Source: Chryseobacterium sp. MYb7
GTDB taxonomy: Bacteria > Bacteroidota > Bacteroidia > Flavobacteriales > Weeksellaceae
NCBI RefSeq assembly: GCF_002979455.1
Contig: NZ_PCOU01000007.1
Coordinates: 124,001-188,000 of the forward strand
DNA: 64,000 bases
Direction: 5' to 3'
In this document: piece by piece, positions 42,881 through 50,932 of the stretch
How the letters are laid out: the number at the start of each line of letters is the position of its first letter
Numbering within the stretch: position 1 is the first letter of the stretch
Notes under the pieces: generated by a model
Seen by the model: only the letters and a program-made list of their open reading frames with translations
The model's database searches: none
Told to the model about the DNA's origin: nothing
Made by a program: the position numbers and the translations under genes

Positions 42881-43783
42881 ATGAAAAACATTATTGAAAT
42901 TCGAAACTTAAATTATGGATTTTCACAGAAGAAGAAAATTCTAAAAAATCTCAGTATTTCGATACCGAAAGGCAGTATTTTTGGTTTTCTGGGAGCCAAT
43001 GGAGCAGGAAAATCTACAACAATGAAGATGCTTATAGGAAGTATTCCGGACGAAAAGAAAAACATACAAATTTTCGGAGAAAATCTTTCAGTACTTTATC
43101 CGGAGGGTTTTAACAGAATCGGAAGCCTTATCGACACTGCTACGTTTTATGATCATTTATCCGGCTGGGATAATCTGATGATCATCTCTCAATTAAGAAG
43201 TCTTCCAAAATCAGAATGTGAAAGAGTATTGCATCTTGTAGACCTGTGGGAAAGCAGAAATCTGAAAATGAAGAAATATTCCTTAGGAATGAAACAAAGA
43301 CTTTCCATTGCGATGACTCTTTTGGGGAAACCTGAACTGTTGATTCTGGATGAACCCGTCAATGGTTTGGATCCTAATGGAATGATGGAAATCCGTGAAT
43401 TATTGATAAAACTTAATCGAGAAGAAGGAGTAACAATATTTATCTCAAGCCATTTGCTGCAGGAAATTGAAAAAATGATTACTCATCTTGCCATTATTTC
43501 GCATGGAGAAATAAAATTTACTGGAAGTATAAAAGAATTGAATGAACTGTACCGATACAGCCATATCAAAATTGGATTGAATGATGCCCAAAAGCATATA
43601 AGTGAAATCCCGGAGAATTATTCTCCGAAATTAATTGATGAGAATACAATAGAAGTTACTTCCAGATCAAAGGAGGATATTATTGACCTTGTGAGAAAGC
43701 TGGTTTTAAACCATGCTGAGATTTTTGAAATCAAAAGCAGTGCAGGTTTAGAAGAATGGTTTATGGAAATTACAAAAAATTAA
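42881..43783 (+). CDS. ABC transporter ATP-binding protein (BcrA/CcmA-like)
   Basis: 300 residues. Walker A GANGAGKS (38-45), signature YSLGMKQRLSI, Walker B LLILDEPVNGLDP, and H-loop SSHLL. The ~80-residue C-terminal extension is usual for drug/lantibiotic-export ATPases. The permease gene follows after 9 bp, so it powers that unusual fused permease. Confidence 0.93.
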   Translation: MKNIIEIRNLNYGFSQKKKILKNLSISIPKGSIFGFLGANGAGKSTTMKMLIGSIPDEKKNIQIFGENLSVLYPEGFNRIGSLIDTATFYDHLSGWDNLMIISQLRSLPKSECERVLHLVDLWESRNLKMKKYSLGMKQRLSIAMTLLGKPELLILDEPVNGLDPNGMMEIRELLIKLNREEGVTIFISSHLLQEIEKMITHLAIISHGEIKFTGSIKELNELYRYSHIKIGLNDAQKHISEIPENYSPKLIDENTIEVTSRSKEDIIDLVRKLVLNHAEIFEIKSSAGLEEWFMEITKN

Positions 43784-43792
43784 ATTACACAC

Positions 43793-45994
43793 ATGAAAAA
43801 ATTAATCACTGCCATCAATATAGAATGGCTCAAAATAAAAGGTTTAGGACTCATTTACACGGCAATTATCTTAGGAGCTTTAATACCACTCATCAATTTT
43901 ATTCCGTCTTTTTTCAAACCGGATCCAATTACTAAAGACACCCTTCAATATTCCATTTTTGAAGATGTGATTGGGGGAAGCCCTTTGAAATATTTTACAT
44001 TTTTCATTTTGCTTCTATTCCTGATCATTGCAGCAAACAGAATTGCACAAACTGATCATAAAAATAACGGATGGCAACTGATGGAAACACAGCCTGTCAA
44101 TAAATTTCAGCTTTATTTTTCGAAATATATTATTTTACTATCTCTTAGTCTTATTTGTATTTTCTCCTATTTTATTTTTAATATAATTTTATCGCTAACA
44201 GAGTATTATATGTATCCAAATCCTGCAAAGCTACTGACCTTTGACATATTATGGATGCTCAAAACCTTTACAAGAATTGTCGCTGCTACTCTAGGAATTG
44301 CTGCATTACAGCTTTGTTTTTCTGTAGTTTTCCAGGGATTTATCTGGTCGTTTCTTATTGGTGCATTAGGATTGGGATCCAATATTTATTCAATAGTCGA
44401 AAAAAACAGTTTCTTCTTTAATCCGTACAGTTCATTATATACATTCTGGAATGCTCCGGAAATAAGGGATCTGAATCATTTTATTTCTCACTCAGAGTAT
44501 ATGAGTTTTTTCTGGATGGTTGTCTTCCTGGCTATTGGATACTTCTGGTATAGTAAAAAAGGGTTTAAAAATGCTTTCCTTAACAATAAAAAACAAATTG
44601 GTATTTCAACGGTTCTATTAATTGCAGGAACAGGTCTACTCTATTGTATACAAAAACCAAAACCTTATGTAAGCGGTGGGTCAGAAACTTCAATCACAGG
44701 AACATTAGAAACAGATCTTAAAATTGATTCTGTGAAAATTGTTTCAAAGGAATTTCATAAAAAAATCGGATCTGCTGCAGTTAAAAACAATTCTTTCAGC
44801 TGGTCTACCACCCAAAACCTTCCTTTAGATGAATATATTCTTGAAATCGGCAATAAAAAAATTGAGGTTGTCATGGGCAATGGTGATTGGTTTGATTTTG
44901 ATATTAAGTTAAATAGCACCAACATAGCATTTAATTTAAAGTCAAACAGAAAATCCGATCAGGTTTATAATAAGACTGAGAGTTCTTTCGGAATGGAATT
45001 TTGGTTTGCCCTGAAGAACCAGAATTTAAATAATAATCCGGAAAAATTTTATGAATTAGCTATGTCTGACTGGGAAGACAATAAAAGAATTTTAGATGAC
45101 TATGCAGATGCCGAGAATAACGCACTTTCAGAAGATTATAAGGCATATAGAAAACAGCTAATGGCGGTTCAGTACCTGAATGAAATAAATAACTACAGAA
45201 AAATGACTTCGTGGTCTGATCCTAAATTTGCTGCCCCAAAAATATTTCTGAATGAACTAAATGAAAATATTTTGAAACCCACTCCGCTTTTGAGTAAAAA
45301 TGATGATTATCTCCAATTCAAATTGGATCAGATGCTTACAGATGATGATCAGCGTTCTAATCCGGATAGTATTTTATTTGCTAAAATCAATTTGCTTCCC
45401 CAAGGAAAAACGAAAGATCAGTTATTATCAAAACATCTATCAAAAAGCATTGAAATACAATCAGACAGTGCAGTCAGAAGCAAGCTTTTTGCAGCTGAGA
45501 TTAGCAAGATAAACGGTACTGATTATAAACAAAAGCTTTATTCAAAGCTTGAAGAGATCAATATTTCACAAAAAGGGGCACCGTTCCCAGATCTGAAACT
45601 TCTGCAGGATAATGGAAGTTTTCAAAATCTTTCAAGATATAAAGGAAAATATATTGTAGTAGATTTCTGGGCAAGTTGGTGTGGTCCTTGTAAAAAAATT
45701 CGTCCTGTATTTGAAACAAGGAGTTATCAATATAGAAATTATAAAAATATCCAGTTTATTTCAATCAGTTTGGATCAGGAAAAATCTAAATGGTTGAATT
45801 ATCTTAAAACAAAACCTTCAAATGTTCCACAATACTGGCTTGAAAATGCTGAACAATTCATGAATAAATACAAAATACAATATATTCCGAGATTTATCAT
45901 TATTGATCCTGAAGGTAAAATATTTAACTTTAATAGCCCATTTCCTGATGAAGATAATTTTGTAGAAGCTTTGGATAAGCTGAAGAAGTATTAA
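43793..45994 (+). CDS. ABC-2 permease fused to a periplasmic thioredoxin-like domain
   Basis: 733 residues. Residues 1-290 are membrane: about seven segments (near 18-38, 63-82, 105-128, 155-178, 180-200, 238-256, 268-285). Then a beta-rich region (about 300-400; GTLETDLKIDSVKIV and EYILEIGNKKIEVVMGNGDWF) resembles the DUF4369 domain of TlpA-like proteins, a helical linker, and a TlpA/ResA-like thioredoxin domain (about 597-733) with WASWCGPCKKIRP (Cys630/Cys633) and the cis-Pro segment YIPRFIII. With seven helices the thioredoxin would be periplasmic. It combines transport with disulfide reduction in one chain; substrate unknown. Confidence 0.85.
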   Translation: MKKLITAINIEWLKIKGLGLIYTAIILGALIPLINFIPSFFKPDPITKDTLQYSIFEDVIGGSPLKYFTFFILLLFLIIAANRIAQTDHKNNGWQLMETQPVNKFQLYFSKYIILLSLSLICIFSYFIFNIILSLTEYYMYPNPAKLLTFDILWMLKTFTRIVAATLGIAALQLCFSVVFQGFIWSFLIGALGLGSNIYSIVEKNSFFFNPYSSLYTFWNAPEIRDLNHFISHSEYMSFFWMVVFLAIGYFWYSKKGFKNAFLNNKKQIGISTVLLIAGTGLLYCIQKPKPYVSGGSETSITGTLETDLKIDSVKIVSKEFHKKIGSAAVKNNSFSWSTTQNLPLDEYILEIGNKKIEVVMGNGDWFDFDIKLNSTNIAFNLKSNRKSDQVYNKTESSFGMEFWFALKNQNLNNNPEKFYELAMSDWEDNKRILDDYADAENNALSEDYKAYRKQLMAVQYLNEINNYRKMTSWSDPKFAAPKIFLNELNENILKPTPLLSKNDDYLQFKLDQMLTDDDQRSNPDSILFAKINLLPQGKTKDQLLSKHLSKSIEIQSDSAVRSKLFAAEISKINGTDYKQKLYSKLEEINISQKGAPFPDLKLLQDNGSFQNLSRYKGKYIVVDFWASWCGPCKKIRPVFETRSYQYRNYKNIQFISISLDQEKSKWLNYLKTKPSNVPQYWLENAEQFMNKYKIQYIPRFIIIDPEGKIFNFNSPFPDEDNFVEALDKLKKY

Positions 45995-45999
45995 CTTTG
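45970..45999 (+). promoter_or_regulatory. Promoter of gldC, overlapping the end of the permease gene
   Basis: TTTG (45970-45973), 18-bp spacer, TAACTTTG (45992-45999): both elements match the Bacteroidota consensus. The first three bases of the -7 element are the TAA stop codon of the permease-thioredoxin gene. Confidence 0.65.
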
Positions 46000-46025
46000 C
46001 ACAAAATTAGAAACAAAAGAAAGTT

Positions 46026-46349
46026 ATGAGAAAGACTCAGATAACAATAGATGTTGAGTTAGATGAAAATCACGTACCGGAAAATATTATATGGAACGCT
46101 CAGGATGGAGGTATTGAAAAACAGGAGACTAAAGCAACAATGATTTCTGTTTGGGATGAAAAAGCAATGGAGGCACTAAGAATAGATCTTTGGACGAAAG
46201 AAATGCCTGTAGACCAGATGAAGATGTTTATCCACCAGATTTTAATATCTTTAGGAAACACCTATCAGAGAGCAACGGGTGAAGAAGATGTAGCGCAGTG
46301 GATGGAAGAAATTGCTGAAGAGTTCGCTGTGAAATCTGCTATTAAGTAA
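46026..46349 (+). CDS. gldC: Gliding-motility protein GldC
   Basis: 107 residues, no signal peptide. KTQITIDVELDENHVPENIIW, DEKAMEALRIDLWTKEMPVD and YQRATGEEDVAQWMEEIAEEF are GldC hallmarks. GldC is a cytosolic accessory protein that improves gliding; gldB normally is its neighbour. Here it has its own promoter, downstream of the inserted ABC operon. Confidence 0.93.
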   Translation: MRKTQITIDVELDENHVPENIIWNAQDGGIEKQETKATMISVWDEKAMEALRIDLWTKEMPVDQMKMFIHQILISLGNTYQRATGEEDVAQWMEEIAEEFAVKSAIK

Positions 46350-46483
46350 AAAAATACAATTGCGATACGCTGCGGGCACAGTAAGCGGTAAGCTTTTTGT
46401 ACTCAGCTAGAGCAAATTTTAATAAAACAAAGGGCTTAAGCAGTATATCTATTGTTTAATGCCCAAGCCTAAAGCAAAAAATT

Positions 46484-47623
46484 ATGAATTTTAATACAAA
46501 AGTAATTCACGGAGGGCAGCACCATGAGTCTGCAACAGGTTCTGTAAATGTACCTGTATTTCTGACCTCTACATTTGCACAGAAGAGCCCGGGAGTACAT
46601 TCCGGATATGAATATTCAAGAGCTGCCAACCCTACAAGACAGGCTTTGGAAGACTCTTTGGCAAGTATTGAAAATGGAGCGAGAGGTTTAGCTTTCGGTT
46701 CTGGTCTAGCAGCTATCGACTGTGTTTTGAAATTATTGAACCCAGGTGATGAAGTGATTGCTGTAGATGATCTTTATGGTGGTACTTACAGAATGTTCAC
46801 GAGGCTTTTCGAAAAATATCAGCTGAAGTTTACGTTCGTGAATTTTGATGATGTTTCTAAAATTGCTGATGTAATTACTGATAAAACAAAACTGATCTGG
46901 GTAGAAACTCCTACTAACCCATTGATGAAATTGGTAGACATTAAAGCAGTAGTAGATATAGCGAAAGGAAAAGATATTTTAGTGGCAGTAGATAATACTT
47001 TTGCTACTCCTTATATTCAGAGACCTATTGATTTAGGTGCTGACATTGTGATGCACTCTGCAACCAAATATTTAGGAGGGCACTCTGATGTGATTGCAGG
47101 AGCGCTTATCGCTAAAGATGCTGAGCTGGGAGAAAAACTTCACTTCATTCAGTTTGCGAGTGGTGGTATTTTAGGACCTCACGACTCTTACCTTGTATTG
47201 AGAGGAATCAAAACATTAGCGTTAAGAATGCAGAGACACTCTGACAACGGTCTTGCAGTAGCAAAATATCTGGAAACTCACCCTGCTGTAGATAAAGTAA
47301 TTTATCCTGGATTGGAATCTCATCCTCAGTATGAACTGGCAAAATCTCAGATGAAGGAATCCGGAGGAATGGTTTCATTCACTTTTAAATCAGGAAAGAA
47401 AGAAGATGCTGTCAAATTCTTAGAAAAAGTAAGAGTATTCACCCTTGCAGAATCTTTAGGAGGAGTAGAATCTCTGGCTAATCACCCTGCTCTGATGACA
47501 CACGCTTCAATTCCGGCAGAAAAACGTGCTGAATTGGGAATCACTGATGACCTTGTTCGTTTAAGCGTAGGTATTGAGGATGCTGAAGATCTGATTGCAG
47601 ATCTTGAGAAAGCTTTTTCTTAA
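46484..47623 (+). CDS. metB: Cystathionine gamma-synthase-family PLP enzyme
   Basis: 379 residues. Cys/Met metabolism PLP enzyme: YEYSRAANPTRQALE near the start, AVDNTFATPYIQRP, the PLP lysine Lys195 in SATKYLGGHSDV, and ESLGGVESLANHPALMTHA. It should make cystathionine from an activated homoserine and cysteine, or act as cystathionine gamma-lyase; the two cannot be separated by sequence reading alone. Monocistronic, ending in a strong terminator. Confidence 0.88.
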   Translation: MNFNTKVIHGGQHHESATGSVNVPVFLTSTFAQKSPGVHSGYEYSRAANPTRQALEDSLASIENGARGLAFGSGLAAIDCVLKLLNPGDEVIAVDDLYGGTYRMFTRLFEKYQLKFTFVNFDDVSKIADVITDKTKLIWVETPTNPLMKLVDIKAVVDIAKGKDILVAVDNTFATPYIQRPIDLGADIVMHSATKYLGGHSDVIAGALIAKDAELGEKLHFIQFASGGILGPHDSYLVLRGIKTLALRMQRHSDNGLAVAKYLETHPAVDKVIYPGLESHPQYELAKSQMKESGGMVSFTFKSGKKEDAVKFLEKVRVFTLAESLGGVESLANHPALMTHASIPAEKRAELGITDDLVRLSVGIEDAEDLIADLEKAFS

Positions 47624-47638
47624 TAAACCATATAAAAA

Positions 47639-47672
47639 ATGAGAAGGATTGTCTAATCTTTCTCATTTTTTT
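47639..47672. terminator. Terminator of metB
   Basis: ATGAGAAGGATT / AATCTTTCTCAT stem with loop GTCT, preceded by A and followed by seven T. Confidence 0.9.
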
Positions 47673-47690
47673 ATAACCTTGAAATTATCT

Positions 47691-48146
47691 ATGAAAAATA
47701 CAAGAAAAGCAGTTATTTCCGACCTGCCACAACTCGCAGAATTATTTGATCAGTACAGGATATTTTATCATAAAACACCGGATGTTCCTGCAGCAGCTAA
47801 TTTTCTTCAGGAAAGACTGGAAAACAAAGACTCGGAAATTTTTGTTTCAGAAGAAAATGGAACATTAATAGGTTTCGTACAATTATACCCCATATTTTCG
47901 TCTACAAGAATGCAGCGTTACTGGCTGCTGAACGATCTTTACGTGAATGAAAATCATAGAGGAAAAGGGTATTCTAAAGAACTGATTGAAAAATCCAAAG
48001 AACTGTGCCGTTCATCAAAAGCATGCGGTATTCTTTTAGAAACAGGAAAAAGCAATGACATCGGAAATCAGCTTTATCCATCATGCGGCTTTGAGCTTTA
48101 TGACTCTGTCAATTTCTACGAGTGGACTAATCATGATAATGAGTAA
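47691..48146 (+). CDS. GNAT-family N-acetyltransferase
   Basis: 151 residues from ATG 47691; an upstream in-frame ATG (47649) lies in the terminator hairpin. RKAVISDLPQLAELFDQYR at the start and LLNDLYVNENHRGKGYSKELI (acetyl-CoA loop) identify the family. Substrate unknown. Confidence 0.88.
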   Translation: MKNTRKAVISDLPQLAELFDQYRIFYHKTPDVPAAANFLQERLENKDSEIFVSEENGTLIGFVQLYPIFSSTRMQRYWLLNDLYVNENHRGKGYSKELIEKSKELCRSSKACGILLETGKSNDIGNQLYPSCGFELYDSVNFYEWTNHDNE

Positions 48147-48233
48147 TTTATACATAACACTCACTAACCCAAATCTCGAATCCCGAAACTTGAAAAACCA
48201 CATCCCAAAACCACCACTAAAACAAAAAATGAT

Positions 48234-48746
48234 ATGACCGATTTTCAAAAATACATCCAAAGATATTTAGATCAGATTCCATCAGGAAGCTGGATCAACG
48301 AGTTGCAGATATCAGCAGACAAAACCATCGGAATTTACTCCAATCTTACCGAAGAACAATCTAATTTTGCCTATGCAGAAGGAAAATGGACTTTGAAAGG
48401 ACTGCTACTCCACTTATCTGATACGGAAAGAGTTTTCCAATACAGAATACTAGCTTTCGCGAGAGGAGAGAAAAACAATCTTCCGGGATTTGATGAAAAT
48501 CAATATGCTGATCAATCATTTGCAGACGAAAGAAGCCTGGAATCTCTTTTAGATGAATACAAACTGGTAAGAAAATCTTCTCAGATTCTATTAGAAACAC
48601 TTCATCCTTCCGCTTTACAAAATACAGGTACGGCTAATGGTCATGAAATTACGGTAGAAACCATTGGAAAGCTGATTGTAGGACATAATTATCACCACCT
48701 GAATATTATTGAGGAAAGGTATTTATCGAAATTGGGATGGATGTAA
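48234..48746 (+). CDS. DinB-family protein
   Basis: 170 residues, four-helix DinB/YfiT-like fold. Metal-ligand histidines in LLHLSDTERVFQYR and VGHNYHHLNIIEERYL. Members include thiol-S-transferases; the substrate here is unknown. The following (broken) membrane gene starts within its last codons. Confidence 0.88.
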   Translation: MTDFQKYIQRYLDQIPSGSWINELQISADKTIGIYSNLTEEQSNFAYAEGKWTLKGLLLHLSDTERVFQYRILAFARGEKNNLPGFDENQYADQSFADERSLESLLDEYKLVRKSSQILLETLHPSALQNTGTANGHEITVETIGKLIVGHNYHHLNIIEERYLSKLGWM

Positions 48747-49192
48747 GGAAACGAATTCCCCTTTTCAGCCTGCTAATTTTCATAGTCTCTCTTTGTTTTA
48801 CAGCTTTTAAAGTTGAAGATATGGGAGAGATTAAAGATTATAAATCATTTGAAGCATTGCTTATAGGCCCGATTAGTTTTTTAGGCGGGGGTTTATTTGA
48901 ATTTCTGGTATGAACTGCTAATATCTGGTTCTTTATTTCAGTCATATTCTGCTATAAAAAAAAATTCTCAACCTCTTTGATATTGGCTACAATCGCTTTT
49001 TTAATTGCAGGAACATTTTTTTTCTGGAAGGAAATTCTAGCTGCAGAAAATGGAAGAATGGGAAGAATATACAGCTTGGAAACAGGTTATTTTTTGTGGA
49101 TAGCTTCTATTACATTTTTAATACTTGGCTCATTATATTTATCCATAAAATCTAAACTTAACAACCCAAAATATCATCCTAATTCCCAATGA
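48737..49192 (+). pseudogene. Membrane-protein gene interrupted by one in-frame TGA
   Basis: One frame of 152 codons from ATG 48737 to TGA 49190-49192, broken only by TGA at 48911-48913 (codon 59). Translation reads FLGGGLFEFLV-stop-TANIWFFISVIFCY, where the stop stands at a hydrophobic position and TGG (Trp) would differ by one base. The product would have four membrane segments and resembles small membrane proteins of unknown function. The frame overlaps the DinB gene by 10 bp and the next gene by 4 bp, so gene structure is otherwise intact. Confidence 0.7.
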
Positions 49193-49785
49193 GATCACTA
49201 AAAAACTTAAAGATAACAGAGAGTATTCAATCTAAAAAATTAGTTTTTGAAGAAAGCTCATATGACAAGTTTGATACGATCTCAATCTATTTGGGTTTTT
49301 CAGTATTAGCAGGGATTTCTTTATTCTTATTAAAAGAAGTGACTCCTTCTCTTAATAACAGTCTAGAATATTCAATTCTTATAGGTTTATTCATCTTTAG
49401 TGTATATGTGTTGTACTGTAAATCCACCGAAAAAAATTTAAAGCAAATTACATTTACTATTCATAAAGAAGAAGCAAAAAAAAGAATCCTTGAGTATGGA
49501 AAAAAACATCATTACAGAATTTCAAAGATTTCTGGGAATCTGATTTTTCTTAATGAGCCTTGTGATATTTATAGCCCCGCAAAAGATTATGAACAGACAA
49601 CTATTGTATTTTTTAAAGACAATACGATTCTTTATTCTTTCATTAAAGAAGGATCAAGATCAAATTTTCCAGTATTATTTTCAAAATATCTAACCAAAAT
49701 GGATTTCAAAAAAATACTGCACCCAGACTATATTGAACCTATTAAGCGTACAACTTATTTTAATTCTTTTTTTCATGGTTTATAA
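49189..49785 (+). CDS. Hypothetical membrane protein
   Basis: 198 residues with two membrane segments (about 32-49 and 62-79) and a cytosolic C-terminal domain (EAKKRILEYGKKHHYRISKISGNLIFL ... TTIVFFKDNTILYSF split over 105-155). No family recognised. It overlaps the preceding (interrupted) gene by 4 bp and probably works with it. Confidence 0.65.
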   Translation: MRSLKNLKITESIQSKKLVFEESSYDKFDTISIYLGFSVLAGISLFLLKEVTPSLNNSLEYSILIGLFIFSVYVLYCKSTEKNLKQITFTIHKEEAKKRILEYGKKHHYRISKISGNLIFLNEPCDIYSPAKDYEQTTIVFFKDNTILYSFIKEGSRSNFPVLFSKYLTKMDFKKILHPDYIEPIKRTTYFNSFFHGL

Positions 49786-49894
49786 TCATTATGGGTATAT
49801 GGCTTAACAAGATCCACCACATTTACATCCCAATTTTTTGCCTAAAATTCATAGATTTTCTACCTTTATCCATTCTTTGAATTCACATACAATT

Positions 49895-50443
49895 ATGGAA
49901 CATATTATTGAAATATTAAAATCCGGCGGAACGATTCTTTATCCTACAGATACCATCTGGGGAATTGGTTGTGACGCGACCAATATAGAAGCGGTCAATA
50001 AAATTTTTGACATCAAAAAACGTGAAAAAAATAAATCCATGATCATCCTTGTTGAGTCAGAGAAAAGACTTCAGGATCTGGTGGATGTTCCTGAGATGGC
50101 TTGGGAAATTATTGATCTCAGCGAAAAACCGGTAACAATTGTTTACGAAAATCCAAGAGGTCTGCCTAAAGAACTTCTTGCAGAAGACGGAAGCATCGGA
50201 ATCCGATTGGTAAAAAATGATTTCTGTAAAAAACTGATTACAAAACTGAACAGGCCTTTGGTTTCAACTTCGGCCAACTTCAGTGGTGAGAAAAGTCCTT
50301 TGAAATTCTCTGATATTTCTGAAGAAATGATCAGCCTTGTAGATTATGCCGTGGAAGAAGACAGAGAAAAAGTTTCAAAATATTCAGGTTCTTCGGTGAT
50401 CAAAATATGGAGTGATAATAGAATAAAAGTGCTTCGGGAATAA
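49895..50443 (+). CDS. Sua5/YrdC/YciO-family L-threonylcarbamoyladenylate synthase
   Basis: 182 residues from ATG 49895. LKSGGTILYPTDTIWGIGCDA, KKREKNKSMIILV (the KRxxxxP/S loop), DGSIGIRLVKNDF and RPLVSTSANFSGE are the YrdC signatures. It makes threonylcarbamoyl-AMP for the t6A37 modification of ANN-decoding tRNAs. The ATG at 49838 is upstream of the family start and is rejected. Confidence 0.9.
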   Translation: MEHIIEILKSGGTILYPTDTIWGIGCDATNIEAVNKIFDIKKREKNKSMIILVESEKRLQDLVDVPEMAWEIIDLSEKPVTIVYENPRGLPKELLAEDGSIGIRLVKNDFCKKLITKLNRPLVSTSANFSGEKSPLKFSDISEEMISLVDYAVEEDREKVSKYSGSSVIKIWSDNRIKVLRE

Positions 50444-50475
50444 GAATTCTGAGCTTTTATATATACTTTTTAGAG

Positions 50476-50510
50476 TCTTGCCCGTTCATATCGGCAAGAT
50501 TTCTTTTTTT
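50476..50510 (+). terminator. Terminator of the Sua5/YrdC gene
   Basis: TCTTGCC(C)G / CGGCAAGA stem with loop TTCATAT and one bulged base, then a T-run. Confidence 0.8.
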
Positions 50511-50516
50511 TAATTC

Positions 50517-50524
50517 TATCTTTG
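50517..50524 (+). promoter_or_regulatory. -7 promoter element of the NTF2-like gene
   Basis: TATCTTTG, exact TAnnTTTG match, 26 bp before the ATG at 50551. Confidence 0.55.
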
Positions 50525-50550
50525 CAAACTCAACTCATAAATTATTTGCT

Positions 50551-50895
50551 ATGGATCATCAGAAATTTGCTCAAATGTGGGTTAATGCATGGAATTCTCA
50601 TAATTTAGAGGATATACTCACCCATTATTCAGATGATATTGAGATTACAACTCCTATGATTGTTTTGGCTACAGGCGGTAAAGAAAGTTCTTTACAAGGA
50701 AAAGAAACTGTTCGTGAATACTGGAGAAAGGCGCTGGATAAATTTCCGGATCTCCATTTTGATCTTATTCATTCTACAGCAGGAGTAGATTCGGTAGCAT
50801 TATTTTATAAGTCGATTATGGAGAAACATGCTGTTGAAGTCATGTTTTTTAATGAAGATGGAAAAATTAGTAAAATGTGTGCTCATTATGATTAA
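50551..50895 (+). CDS. NTF2/SnoaL-like protein
   Basis: 114 residues: WVNAWNSHNLEDILTHYSDDIEITTP, then GKETVREYWRKALDKFPDLHFDLI and a closing beta sheet; the cone-shaped NTF2-like fold used by ketosteroid-isomerase relatives. Function unknown. The CCA-adding enzyme gene follows 37 bp downstream. Confidence 0.82.
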   Translation: MDHQKFAQMWVNAWNSHNLEDILTHYSDDIEITTPMIVLATGGKESSLQGKETVREYWRKALDKFPDLHFDLIHSTAGVDSVALFYKSIMEKHAVEVMFFNEDGKISKMCAHYD

Positions 50896-50932
50896 TGGGT
50901 AACATACGTAGAAATTGTCACTATTATTAACG

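Noticed and set aside
46350-46483. SAM-II-type riboswitch before metB
   Set aside because: GC-rich patches and an AGCTAGAGCAAA segment looked suggestive, but the conserved order of SAM-II blocks is not present; kept only as an unexplained region.
48911-48913. Selenocysteine or stop read-through at the internal TGA
   Set aside because: No SECIS-like hairpin was seen and the position looks like a Trp or hydrophobic site; a nonsense mutation is simpler.
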